Below, one piece after another: positions 18,997-27,715 of a stretch of DNA of 64,000 bases. The translations under genes and the position numbers were made by a program. The DNA is taken from the NCBI GenBank assembly GCA_938001915.1, contig CALLBD010000011.1, forward strand, positions 62,001 to 126,000. The letters are read 5' to 3'. The first letter of the stretch is position 1, and each line of letters opens with the position of its first letter. The stretch is from an uncultured Caulobacterales bacterium. GTDB taxonomy: Bacteria; Pseudomonadota; Alphaproteobacteria; Caulobacterales; Maricaulaceae. A model generated the notes under the pieces. It saw only the letters and a list, made by a program, of their open reading frames with translations, had not been told where the DNA came from and did not search any database.

Positions 18997-19860
18997 CTAA
19001 GTTTTAGGTTTCAAACGCGCCAATAGGCTCGACGTGTCCCAACGATTGCCGCCCATGGCTTGCACATCAGCGTAATACCCATCGACAAGTTCTGTGACTG
19101 GCATTTCGAGATTGAGGGTTTTCGCCGTATCTAACACAATACCCAAATCTTTGCGCATCCAATCTACGGCAAAACCATGATTATACTCGCCCCTTGCCAT
19201 AGTCGAGGCGCGGTTGTCCATCTGCCAGCTTTGCGCCGCGCCCTTTCCAATCGCGCCGACAACTTCATCCATGTCTAGGCCTGCGGCCTGCGCGAAGTTC
19301 ACGGCTTCTGATAGACCTTGTAATAACCCCGCAATACAAATCTGATTGACCATCTTTGTCAGCTGACCAGACCCAACAGGCCCCATAAGCTTTACCGCTT
19401 TGGCATAGGCCTCGATGATAGGTCTCGCGGCATCAAAATGCACTCCGTCTCCGCCGCACATAACCGTCAATTGTCCATTCACCGCCCCCGCCTCGCCGCC
19501 TGAAATTGGGGCATCGAGGAAGCCAATATCGGCGGCCGCACACATCGCGCCGACCTCTTTGGCGCAGCCGTTCGACGCCGTCGTGTGGTCAACGAGGATA
19601 GCGCCCGCTTGCATTGCTGGGATAGCCGCTTGGGAAACCGCAATCACATCCGCATCTTGCCCAACGCACATCATGACAAAATCCGCGTCTTCAACAGCCT
19701 CAGTAATCGACGCTGACCCTACTCCAGAATAGGCTTTCTCCCATTTTTCCGCCACAGCCGTTGTCCGGTTCCACACCTTAACCTCGTGCCCCGCAGACAC
19801 CAAATGCCCAGCCATGGGATAGCCCATCACGCCCAAGCCCAGAAAAGCGACCTTACTCAT
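18997..19860 (-). CDS. NAD(P)-dependent 3-hydroxyisobutyrate dehydrogenase-family oxidoreductase
   Basis: Beta-hydroxyacid dehydrogenase of 287 residues, acting on 3-hydroxyisobutyrate, tartronate semialdehyde or a related short hydroxyacid. It shows the Rossmann motif FLGLGVMGYPMAGHL near residue 6, the substrate-site DAPISGGEAGA, and the catalytic lysine in GSGQLTKMVNQI. Family members with these motifs differ in substrate, so I name only the family. It is divergent from the SLC13 permease with an 80-base gap; a shared organic-acid role is possible but not shown. Confidence 0.92.
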   Translation of the reverse strand: MSKVAFLGLGVMGYPMAGHLVSAGHEVKVWNRTTAVAEKWEKAYSGVGSASITEAVEDADFVMMCVGQDADVIAVSQAAIPAMQAGAILVDHTTASNGCAKEVGAMCAAADIGFLDAPISGGEAGAVNGQLTVMCGGDGVHFDAARPIIEAYAKAVKLMGPVGSGQLTKMVNQICIAGLLQGLSEAVNFAQAAGLDMDEVVGAIGKGAAQSWQMDNRASTMARGEYNHGFAVDWMRKDLGIVLDTAKTLNLEMPVTELVDGYYADVQAMGGNRWDTSSLLARLKPKT

Positions 19861-19940
19861 GAGAATTCCTAACTAAAATCTTGTCTTCCTTGTTCCTATG
19901 TCGTTCAAAGAGCGAATGGCAACTGGATACTTACAATAAC

Positions 19941-21758
19941 ATGATGGCTTTGCCCGAAATATGGCAAATGTGGACCGTCTTCGGCATTGTCGCCGTCGGT
20001 GTATGGTTTTACGTGCGCGAGACCTTTTCAATCGAAGCCATCAGCGTCGGCATAATCCTCGCCCTTATGTTGTTTTTCCACCTATTCGGTGAAGAATCGA
20101 GCATTGAAAATGCGCAGCTTCTTTCGGGGTTTGCCGCACCCGCTTTGGTCACTATCATGGCTTTGCTGGTGGTCGGACAAGGGATGTTTCAAACGGGCGC
20201 GTTAGAAGGTCCTATCGTTCGGATTAACAATTCTCTAGACAAAGCTCCGCGCCGCACCCTGTTAATGGTCTTTTTGATCGCTTTTGCCGTCTCCATGTTC
20301 ACCAACAACACACCTGTTGTCGTTATGTTCATTCCTATCATGACTGCAATGGCCGCTCGCGTCAGGAATAACGCGTCGCGCTACATGATGCCGCTCTCCT
20401 TTATTTCCATCCTGGCAGGGATGACAACTTTAATCGGCTCTTCTACCAACCTACTGGTGAATGATGTTTTGGTTCGCACCACAGAATTTGAACTCTCATT
20501 CTTCAGCCAATTCATGCCTGGCATAACGCTCGCCGCCATTGGTGCAGCCTATATCATCGCGACCGCCCCTTTTCTTTTGCCTGAGCGTGAAGGGTTAGAG
20601 ACCGAAATGACCGCGTCGGGCCACCAATATATTGCGCAAATTCGGGTAACACCAAACCATCCTCTAGTTGGCGCAAAACCCATCGCTGGCCTATTCCCAT
20701 CATTGAGGGATGTCACCGTTCGTATGGTTCAACGCGGCGAACATTCCATGCTACCGCCCTTTGAAGAAGATCTGCAGTCTGGAGATATACTTGTCGTTGC
20801 CGCCACGCGAAAAAGTTTATCAAAGCTCTTGTCTTCACAGCCTGAATATTTACGCGGGATGCTAACCATCGGTGGCTTTGAAGCCGAGAACGAGGGGGCG
20901 GAACCCCTCGTCATTTCAGAAGCCGTTATCGCGCCCGGATCACGAATGATTGGCCGAACTATTGAGCAAGTCGGGTTCCGCCGCCAAACGGGCACGCTCG
21001 TGCTCGGCGTCCAAAGACGCTCTCGTATGATCAGAAAAAGAATGTTAGAAATTCGATTGGAGGCGGGAGATGTTCTCCTCCTCTTTGGATATGACAATGA
21101 CATGTTGAGGCTGCGTAATAATCGGGACCTCCTGCTTCTCGATTGGTCTATGAGCGAGCTCCCTGACATTCGGAAATCCATGCTAGCTCGAATAATTTTC
21201 ATCGCAACAATTGTGGCTGCGGCAACATCGATTTTACCCATTGAAATTGCGGCACTCGGGGGCGCCTTAGGCATGATAGCGATGGGTTGCCTGAACATAA
21301 GGCAAGCGGTGCGTGCCTTGGATATGCGGATATTCTTATTGATTGGCGCCGCTTTCGCAATGGGGCTGTCTCTCGAAAACACGGGCGGCGCCGCCTATAT
21401 CGGAGAAGGCATAGTCTCTGCATTCTTGCCTTATGGAAACCAAATTTTGATTGGCGCAGTTTTCATAGTCATCGCCTTTTTTACCAATATTATTAGTAAT
21501 AGCGCGGCGGCCTTGCTTTTCTCCCCAATCGCTCTGGAGATTAGCGCCCAAACTGACATTGATCCCATCGCTATGGTGCTGACGGTAATTTTTGCCGCAA
21601 ATTGCTGCTTCGCTACCCCCATTGCCTATCAAACAAATTTATTGGTTTTAGGCCCGGGCCATTACAAATTTAAAGATTTTATTCGGTTTGGTGGACCGCT
21701 TATTATCTTGCTCTGGGTTTCATACACGCTCCTTGCGCCTGTCTTCTTCGAGCTCTAA
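19941..21758 (+). CDS. SLC13-family permease with two RCK-C domains
   Basis: Predicted inner-membrane anion/organic-acid transporter of the DASS/SLC13 type, 605 residues. An N-terminal membrane block contains FTNNTPVVVMFIPI and IGSSTNLLVNDVL, the family's hairpin-type substrate motifs. Two cytosolic TrkA-C (RCK-C) domains follow, around residues 225-305 and 325-405. A second membrane block repeats the motif as FFTNIISNSAAALLFSPI and FATPIAYQTNLLVLGPG. An upstream TTG at 19881 is also in frame, but ATG 19941 or 19944 gives the usual length; no clear ribosome site helps decide. Substrate (sulfate, citrate-type acids) is not determinable here. Confidence 0.88.
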   Translation: MMALPEIWQMWTVFGIVAVGVWFYVRETFSIEAISVGIILALMLFFHLFGEESSIENAQLLSGFAAPALVTIMALLVVGQGMFQTGALEGPIVRINNSLDKAPRRTLLMVFLIAFAVSMFTNNTPVVVMFIPIMTAMAARVRNNASRYMMPLSFISILAGMTTLIGSSTNLLVNDVLVRTTEFELSFFSQFMPGITLAAIGAAYIIATAPFLLPEREGLETEMTASGHQYIAQIRVTPNHPLVGAKPIAGLFPSLRDVTVRMVQRGEHSMLPPFEEDLQSGDILVVAATRKSLSKLLSSQPEYLRGMLTIGGFEAENEGAEPLVISEAVIAPGSRMIGRTIEQVGFRRQTGTLVLGVQRRSRMIRKRMLEIRLEAGDVLLLFGYDNDMLRLRNNRDLLLLDWSMSELPDIRKSMLARIIFIATIVAAATSILPIEIAALGGALGMIAMGCLNIRQAVRALDMRIFLLIGAAFAMGLSLENTGGAAYIGEGIVSAFLPYGNQILIGAVFIVIAFFTNIISNSAAALLFSPIALEISAQTDIDPIAMVLTVIFAANCCFATPIAYQTNLLVLGPGHYKFKDFIRFGGPLIILLWVSYTLLAPVFFEL

Positions 21759-21767
21759 TGTAAAGGC

Positions 21768-22511
21768 ATGAGTCACCCTTTCGACCCAAACCAGTTGCAG
21801 TTCTACCTGACAATTCCAGCGCCCTGCCCTTACCTGCCGGGGCGAACGGAGCGAAAAATATTCACGCAACTTGATCCACTAGACGGGCCTTTCCTGAACA
21901 ATTACCTCACGCATGCGGGATTTCGGCGGTCTCAAAATGTTATTTACAGACCCGCTTGTGAGACGTGCCGCGAATGCCGTAGCCTACGGGTCGATATTCA
22001 AGCCTTTAGACCCAGTAAGTCCTCCAAGCGAACCCTCAAACGGAATGAGGATTTATTGATCGAGACGAAATATGCCGCAGCCACCCAAGAACAGTTCGAT
22101 TTGCTCCAACGCTATCTACATAACCGCCATTTCGGTGGAGGCATGACATCGATGGATTTCAAACGCTATGAAATGATGGCGGAGGAATGCGCTTCGGAGA
22201 CAGAAATTACCGAATTCCGAAAACCCGACGGCACGCTTATCGCGGCAATGTTATTAGACCATCTCAGCGATGGCATGTCCCTCGTCTATAGTTTTTTCGA
22301 CCCGGAGGAGTCGCGCCGTTCACTGGGCAACTTCATGATTCTTTCTCACATTGAAAAATGTCGCATACTGGACATGCCGTATCTCTACCTAGGCTACTGG
22401 GTGCCAGACAGCCCCAAAATGCGCTATAAAGCCCGTTTTGGACCCTCAGAGATTTTGACCCATGCGGGATGGAAGCCCATGCCGCGCCTGTCGGGCAGAC
22501 CCAAAACATGA
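21768..22511 (+). CDS. bpt: Aspartate/glutamate leucyltransferase (Bpt-type aminoacyl-tRNA-protein transferase)
   Basis: Transfers leucine from Leu-tRNA to proteins with N-terminal Asp or Glu, marking them for ClpSAP degradation (bacterial N-end rule). The 247 residues have the PCPYLPGRTERKIFTQL start, the cysteine-bearing VIYRPACETCRECRSLRV segment, RTLKRN, and the C-terminal YLYLGYWVPDSPKMRYKARFGP. Related eukaryotic and some bacterial enzymes add arginine, so Bpt specificity is by family similarity. Its stop overlaps the start of the TRAP substrate-binding gene. Confidence 0.93.
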   Translation: MSHPFDPNQLQFYLTIPAPCPYLPGRTERKIFTQLDPLDGPFLNNYLTHAGFRRSQNVIYRPACETCRECRSLRVDIQAFRPSKSSKRTLKRNEDLLIETKYAAATQEQFDLLQRYLHNRHFGGGMTSMDFKRYEMMAEECASETEITEFRKPDGTLIAAMLLDHLSDGMSLVYSFFDPEESRRSLGNFMILSHIEKCRILDMPYLYLGYWVPDSPKMRYKARFGPSEILTHAGWKPMPRLSGRPKT

Positions 22512-23656
22512 GTGTAAAGCGCCGAGATATAGTCGCAGGTGCCGCCGCCCTCGCCACGGGAGCGGGCGTAATCGGCGCCTTGCGGCCCAAATCGAAGACA
22601 AGCCCCTCAGCGAAACGCAGCGACACACTCACCGCGCCTAATCTGTCTCAAAACCGGAAAGAATTCCGGCTAGCAACGAGTTGGCCGAAGGATTTCCCAG
22701 GCCTTGGACAAATGCCCAATCGCTTTGCCGAAGCCATGCGCTTAATGAGTGACGGCCGTATAGAAATTAAGGTTTTCGCGGCTGGTGAGCTGGTCGGCGC
22801 AACTGAGTGTTTCGATGCTACAAGCACAGGTGCAGCAGACATGTACCATGCCGCAGAATATTACTGGCAAGGTAAGTCTCGAGGGTTCTCCTTTTTCACC
22901 GCCGTCCCGATGGGCATGACCGCGACCGAAATCATGGGATGGTGCGAATTTGGAGGGGGCCAACAGCTATGGGATGAGCTGTCAGCGAAATTTAACATTA
23001 AGGCTTTTCAAGCGGGTAATACGGGCCATCAAACAGGTGGATGGTTTCGAAGAAAAATGGAGACGCTGGAGGATTTTAAAGGCCTTCGCATGCGCATGCC
23101 CGGACTAGGCGGCGAGGTAATTCGCCAATTGGGCGGGACCGCCGTCACCCTGCCCGGAGGCGAAATTTATCAAGCTTTGCAATCAGGGAGTATTGACGCG
23201 ACGGAATGGGTTGGACCTTGGAATGACCTTGCGCTCGGTTTCTATCGTGAAGCGCCCTATTACTACGCCCCTGGTTTCCACGAACCGGGATCCTCTCTTG
23301 CGCTAGGTGTAAATCTAGATGTTTGGAAGGACCTATCCGCGGCAGAGCAAAATATGATACGCTTCGCCTGTAAATCTGCCAATGACGCCTCCCTTGGGGA
23401 ATACACATTTAAAAACGCTCAGGCTCTGGATGAGCTTAAAACGACGTATGGCATTGAGCCGCAATTTTTTAGTACAGAAATTCTGAAACGCGTCGGTGAA
23501 ATTTCAGACCAAGTTGTCGATGATTTCGGGAATGCCGATGCACTCACGCGCCGCATAGCAGACAGCTATTTCAAAACGCGAAATCAAATGCGCTATTGGA
23601 CCCAAATGTCTGAAGGTCGATATATTGCGGCCCGAGAAGCGGCCCTCGGGGATTAA
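22508..23656 (+). CDS. TRAP transporter substrate-binding protein (DctP/TakP-like), Tat signal
   Basis: Periplasmic solute receptor of 382 residues for a tripartite carboxylate transporter. The start ATG at 22508 overlaps the bpt stop and directly encodes a twin-arginine-type signal (KRRDIVAGAAALATGAGVIGAL). The mature protein starts with a FRLATSWPKDFPG strand and contains GELVGATECFDATSTGAADM, the conserved arginine loop GLRMRMPGLGGEV, and EWVGPWNDLALGF, resembling TakP-type 2-oxoacid binders. Ligand is inferred by that likeness. The Q and M membrane subunits follow at once, so this is a complete P-Q-M system. Confidence 0.92.
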   Translation: MSVKRRDIVAGAAALATGAGVIGALRPKSKTSPSAKRSDTLTAPNLSQNRKEFRLATSWPKDFPGLGQMPNRFAEAMRLMSDGRIEIKVFAAGELVGATECFDATSTGAADMYHAAEYYWQGKSRGFSFFTAVPMGMTATEIMGWCEFGGGQQLWDELSAKFNIKAFQAGNTGHQTGGWFRRKMETLEDFKGLRMRMPGLGGEVIRQLGGTAVTLPGGEIYQALQSGSIDATEWVGPWNDLALGFYREAPYYYAPGFHEPGSSLALGVNLDVWKDLSAAEQNMIRFACKSANDASLGEYTFKNAQALDELKTTYGIEPQFFSTEILKRVGEISDQVVDDFGNADALTRRIADSYFKTRNQMRYWTQMSEGRYIAAREAALGD

Positions 23657-23659
23657 TTT

Positions 23660-24325
23660 GTGATCGGGGACATCTTACAAGCCATAGGCTGGGCCTTTTT
23701 ACCGTTTTTGGCATGGCCGATTGTCCATTTAATTTGTGGAAAGCATGACAAAGTAAAGAGCTTTAGTATGGCACTAATATATTTGGTTGACACTATCGTC
23801 TATCGTCTCGGCGAAGCTACAAAATGGCTCTTACCCTTACTCGTTCTATCTGTAGCCGCATCCGTTTTTGCCCTCTCCATATTTGGCGTCACTACAACAA
23901 AATGGCAGGAGTCAGCGAAGTATCTTCAGGCCCTTATTATTATGCTGGGCGCCGCAGCCACTTTACTCGCAGGACAGCATGTCCGTGTTGATATTTTCTT
24001 CTCTCGCATGACGCAAATAGGAAAAGCCCGCGTTGACCTTATCGGTTTTTATTTGCTGCTCGTGCCGACGTGTATTCTGCTGACGTGGAACGCCCATAGT
24101 TTTGTGGGTTTTGCTTGGGCCATTCGCGAGGGCTCCAGCGAAGCGAACGGCATTCGCGGAGTATATCTTTTAAAAACGCTCATTCCCGTTTTTGCCCTCT
24201 CAATGCTCATGCAAGGCCTCGCCATCGCCACCCGCGCAGCCATGTGCCTAAACGGGCAAGCTCGACCTCCCAGGCCTACAGGCGTCCCGCCCTTTTTTCA
24301 GACTACACGGGATGAGACCCTGTGA
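23660..24325 (+). CDS. TRAP transporter small membrane subunit (DctQ)
   Basis: Small integral-membrane subunit of the TRAP system, 221 residues, with a GTG start three bases after the upstream stop. Four to five hydrophobic segments are visible, including the DctQ core around AKYLQALIIMLGAAATLLAGQHVRVDIFFSRM, whose conserved HVRVD motif is typical. The N-terminal extension of about 60 residues before the core is longer than in the shortest DctQ proteins and fits the large DctQ class that pairs with TakP-type receptors. Its stop overlaps the GTG start of the next gene by four bases. Confidence 0.9.
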   Translation: MIGDILQAIGWAFLPFLAWPIVHLICGKHDKVKSFSMALIYLVDTIVYRLGEATKWLLPLLVLSVAASVFALSIFGVTTTKWQESAKYLQALIIMLGAAATLLAGQHVRVDIFFSRMTQIGKARVDLIGFYLLLVPTCILLTWNAHSFVGFAWAIREGSSEANGIRGVYLLKTLIPVFALSMLMQGLAIATRAAMCLNGQARPPRPTGVPPFFQTTRDETL

Positions 24326-25914
24326 GCGGCGTAGAGATTTTAGCGGCTCTCATGTTCCTCTCTGCCTGCGGAGCTCTGCTTTCAGGGTATAATGTCGCCT
24401 TCACCTTATCGGGCATCTCGCTACTTTTCGCCGGAATTGGTGTTCTTACGGACGCATTTGACCCCGCCTATCTGCTTTCCATGCCAGGACGCATATATCC
24501 GCTCATAACGCGTGAAATTTTAATCGCCGTGCCGCTTTTTGTTTTCATGGGGGTGATGTTGGAAAAGTCTCGGATTGCCGAAGATTTATTGGAAAATATG
24601 GGGACATTGTTCGGCCCAATGCGAGGCGGTTTAGGTATCTCCGTCATTTTCGTCGGCGCGCTTTTGGCGGCGAGCACAGGTATTGTCGGCGCAACCGTCG
24701 TAACCATGGGGCTTTTGTCTTTGCCTACCATGCTTAACCGCGGATATGCCCCTTCGCTCGCGTCAGCCAGCATCGCGGCGTCTGGCACGCTGGGCCAGAT
24801 TATTCCGCCTTCAATCGTGCTCGTCATTCTAGCCGATCAAATTTCCAATGCGTTCCAAGAAGCCCAGCGTAGCTATAATCTAGAAACAGATAAGATTGTT
24901 TCCGTGGGGGATTTATTTGCGGGCGCCCTACTCCCGGGACTAATTCTTGTAGCTGCCTATGCCCTCTATATTTTTGCTGTGGCAGTTATCAAACCCGCCG
25001 ACGCGCCCGCCCAAGAGTGGCCCGCAGGCGCAGATGCTAAATCTCTACTTTGGCAAAGTTTTCGGTCCATGTTGCCGCCCATATTTCTTATTATTGCCGT
25101 CTTAGGGTCAATCCTCTCAGGCTATGCGACCCCGACACGCGGCGCAGCGCTGGGCGCATTAGGGGCGATATTATTGGCCTGCTATAAAACCAAGACCCAA
25201 ACCCCATTTGGGCGTCTGGCCGGGAAAGCCGCCTACCTTTCTGCTGCGGGGCTTTTGGGCCTGGTGGCCTTAGATTTGACCGGGATTGATTTACGCGTGT
25301 CTCAGACTGAGTGGTCTGGCACAGAAAAGGTCGCAATGTTCGGCGCTGCAATCCTCGCAATTATTGGCGGCATCGGGGCCTTGATTGCGACATGGCGCTT
25401 AGGCCGCACCGGCGCTTTGTCAGATGTCTCGCGCTCGACACTGCATATTACCGCTATGGTTTTCGTTATACTTATCGGAGCCACAATTTTCAGCCTCGTC
25501 TTTCGCGGCTTTGGCGGCGACGAAATGGTTGCCCGCGTCCTCGAGAGTGCGCCCGGCGGTCCGACAGGCGCATTCATTCTCGTTATGGTAATAATGTTTA
25601 TCCTGGGTTTCTTCCTGGACTTCATTGAGATTACCTTTGTTGTCGTGCCCTTGGTCGCGCCACCTCTGCTCGCGACGGGGATTGACCCTGTTTGGCTCGG
25701 TATCGTCATGGCGCTAAATTTACAAACGAGCTTTTTGACACCGCCTTTTGGATTTGCCCTGTTTTACCTACGCGGTGTGGCCCCACCCGAAGTCACAACG
25801 ACAGCCCTCTACAAAGGTGTTCTTCCCTTCATTGCAATACAAATTGCAATCATTGGCCTTGTAATTGCCTTCCCGCAACTCGCAACAGCCATTCCCGAGG
25901 GCTTACAACACTAG
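24322..25914 (+). CDS. TRAP transporter large permease subunit (DctM)
   Basis: Large transport subunit of the sodium-coupled TRAP system in the inner membrane, 530 residues, with a GTG start overlapping dctQ. About twelve or more membrane segments are evident. DctM landmarks include FVFMGVMLEKSRIAEDLLE, GIVGATVVTMGLLSLPTML, SGTLGQIIPPSIVLVILAD near residue 155, and the second-half FLDFIEITFVVVPLVAPPL and NLQTSFLTPPFGFALFYLRG. Length is longer than basic DctM (about 430), as in the TakP-associated group. bpt-dctPQM appear to be one operon from their overlaps. Confidence 0.95.
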   Translation: MSGVEILAALMFLSACGALLSGYNVAFTLSGISLLFAGIGVLTDAFDPAYLLSMPGRIYPLITREILIAVPLFVFMGVMLEKSRIAEDLLENMGTLFGPMRGGLGISVIFVGALLAASTGIVGATVVTMGLLSLPTMLNRGYAPSLASASIAASGTLGQIIPPSIVLVILADQISNAFQEAQRSYNLETDKIVSVGDLFAGALLPGLILVAAYALYIFAVAVIKPADAPAQEWPAGADAKSLLWQSFRSMLPPIFLIIAVLGSILSGYATPTRGAALGALGAILLACYKTKTQTPFGRLAGKAAYLSAAGLLGLVALDLTGIDLRVSQTEWSGTEKVAMFGAAILAIIGGIGALIATWRLGRTGALSDVSRSTLHITAMVFVILIGATIFSLVFRGFGGDEMVARVLESAPGGPTGAFILVMVIMFILGFFLDFIEITFVVVPLVAPPLLATGIDPVWLGIVMALNLQTSFLTPPFGFALFYLRGVAPPEVTTTALYKGVLPFIAIQIAIIGLVIAFPQLATAIPEGLQH

Positions 25915-25987
25915 AAAAACATGCGAAGCCCTTGCCTTCCCTACGATTTAAGCGGTAACTAAAGAATTACACATATTGGGGGATGCT

Positions 25988-26551
25988 ATGACTGCATTAC
26001 TTATCATTCTCGGCATTATTGTCGTTCTCGCCGTCCTGATTATCGGCATTTATAACCGGCTTGTCGCCTTGCGGCAGACAACAAACCAAGCCTGGTCAGA
26101 TATTGAAGTTCAGCTTAAGCAACGCCAAGATCTCGTGCCGCAACTCGTCAACACCGTAAAAGGGTATGCGAGCCATGAAAAAAGCACTTTCCAAGAAGTT
26201 GTCGAAGCGCGCGCTGCGGCGATGGGTGCGACAACAGTCAAAGGCCAAGCGCAGGCCGAAGGTATGTTGAGCGCCGCGCTAGGAAAGCTCTTCGCGCTGG
26301 CCGAGGCTTATCCTGACTTGAAAGCCAATACGAACTTCCTTCAACTGCAAGACCAGCTTTCAGATGTTGAAAATAAAATTGCAGCGGCACGTCGTTTTTA
26401 CAACAACTCCGTTCAAGAATATAACACGAGCCGCGAGCAATTCCCTGCTGTTCTAATTGCTGGACCATTTGGATTTAAAGAGCGTGAGTTCTTCGAAGCG
26501 CCTGAGGGACGCGTGGCTTTGCAAACACCGCCGGAAGTCAGTTTCGACTAA
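25988..26551 (+). CDS. LemA family protein
   Basis: Membrane-anchored LemA protein of 187 residues with an N-terminal transmembrane helix (ALLIILGIIVVLAVLIIGIYN) and a helical cytoplasmic domain with the family segments NQAWSDIEVQLKQRQDLVPQLVNTVKGYASHEK and ARRFYNNSVQEYNTSREQFP. The ATG at 25988 is chosen over an upstream TTG at 25976 because GGGGGA precedes it. Function of the family is not settled; LemA genes are commonly next to M48 peptidases, as here. Confidence 0.9.
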   Translation: MTALLIILGIIVVLAVLIIGIYNRLVALRQTTNQAWSDIEVQLKQRQDLVPQLVNTVKGYASHEKSTFQEVVEARAAAMGATTVKGQAQAEGMLSAALGKLFALAEAYPDLKANTNFLQLQDQLSDVENKIAAARRFYNNSVQEYNTSREQFPAVLIAGPFGFKEREFFEAPEGRVALQTPPEVSFD

Positions 26552-26564
26552 AAAGGCATTTGCC

Positions 26565-27632
26565 ATGCTGCAAGCCTACGGCCTCAGAACACATATTTGG
26601 AATAATAATCTCCGCAGCACATTGCTGTTGATTGCCTTTCCTTTGCTTCTGCTTTTGATGGCCTTTGGCTTCATCCTCGTTTTCCAAGGCTTTACCTCGA
26701 GTGGCGGCGTGGAAGCGGGCCTGAGCTCCGCACTCGCCACCATGCCAGCTGCAGCCCCTATTACTCTTGGACTAGCGGGGGGATGGTTTACGATTGCTTT
26801 TTTTGCGCATCAAATCATTATCAGCGCCTCGGTTAAATCGCGCCCTTTGACCCAATCGGAAGAACCGCGCGCCTATAACATGCTAGAAAACCTTTGCATT
26901 AGCCGAGGCATGACGATGCCGCGATTGAATGTCATCGAAACCGAGCAAATGAATGCATTTGCGTCGGGCATACGTGATAACAACTACCAAGTCACCCTAA
27001 CCCGCGGATTGATGAATAATCTAGATGACGCCGAATTAAATGCCGTCATCGCGCATGAGCTGTCTCATATTCGTCATAAAGATGTTCGCATGCTAATTGT
27101 TGCAATTATCTTCGTGGGTATTTTCGCCTTCTTGGGTGAAAGTGTTGTACGAGGAATATTTCGAACCAATCTCGGAAGAACCGATCATCATCGACGCAGT
27201 GGCGGCGGCAATGCAGCCGCTCTTATTTTTTTCGGCCTCGCCATTGTGGCGGTCACCTATTTCTTTGCCGTTCTTATTCGTTTTACGCTGAGCAGAAAAC
27301 GCGAATATATGGCGGACGCTGGGGCTGTAGAACTTACGAAAGACCCTGACGCTATGATTCGCGCCTTAGAAAAAATTTCGGGCAAGGCCGTACTGCATAA
27401 TGTGCCCGAAGAAATTCGAGAAATGGCATTGCATAATCCCCGCGTCGGTTTGGCTGGCGCTTTTGCGACACACCCCCCTATCGACAAACGCATCGAAGCT
27501 ATCGTTAAATTTGGCGGCGGGCGGAGAGGTACCCAGAGTGCGCCCCGTTCTCGGCTCGCGGAGCCCGCGGAAAAATCTGCCCTAAAAGAGCGACACTTTG
27601 GAAAGCGAAAGCGCGGTCCTTGGGAACGATAG
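26565..27632 (+). CDS. M48-family (HtpX-like) membrane zinc metalloprotease
   Basis: Predicted membrane-bound protease of 355 residues. Two N-terminal hydrophobic segments (about 18-41 and 64-88) precede the catalytic domain with the zinc motif HELSH at residues 164-168, and a further membrane pair spans about 180-245. The downstream EYMADAGAVELT carries the third zinc ligand. The frame extends 36 codons upstream into lemA but the ATG 13 bases after the lemA stop is the sensible start. LemA plus M48 suggests envelope quality control (inference). Confidence 0.9.
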   Translation: MLQAYGLRTHIWNNNLRSTLLLIAFPLLLLLMAFGFILVFQGFTSSGGVEAGLSSALATMPAAAPITLGLAGGWFTIAFFAHQIIISASVKSRPLTQSEEPRAYNMLENLCISRGMTMPRLNVIETEQMNAFASGIRDNNYQVTLTRGLMNNLDDAELNAVIAHELSHIRHKDVRMLIVAIIFVGIFAFLGESVVRGIFRTNLGRTDHHRRSGGGNAAALIFFGLAIVAVTYFFAVLIRFTLSRKREYMADAGAVELTKDPDAMIRALEKISGKAVLHNVPEEIREMALHNPRVGLAGAFATHPPIDKRIEAIVKFGGGRRGTQSAPRSRLAEPAEKSALKERHFGKRKRGPWER

Positions 27633-27715
27633 GGATAGTATTGCCCACCTTCCTCTGTTAAATTTTTCGAAGTTAGAAATCTGAATAAGACTTATATTTC
27701 ACAGGGGTCAAATAA

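Noticed and set aside
20729-21382. Long antisense open frame inside the SLC13 permease gene
   Set aside because: Composition is Arg/Ser/Pro-biased as expected of antisense to a coding region, with no start signal or family.
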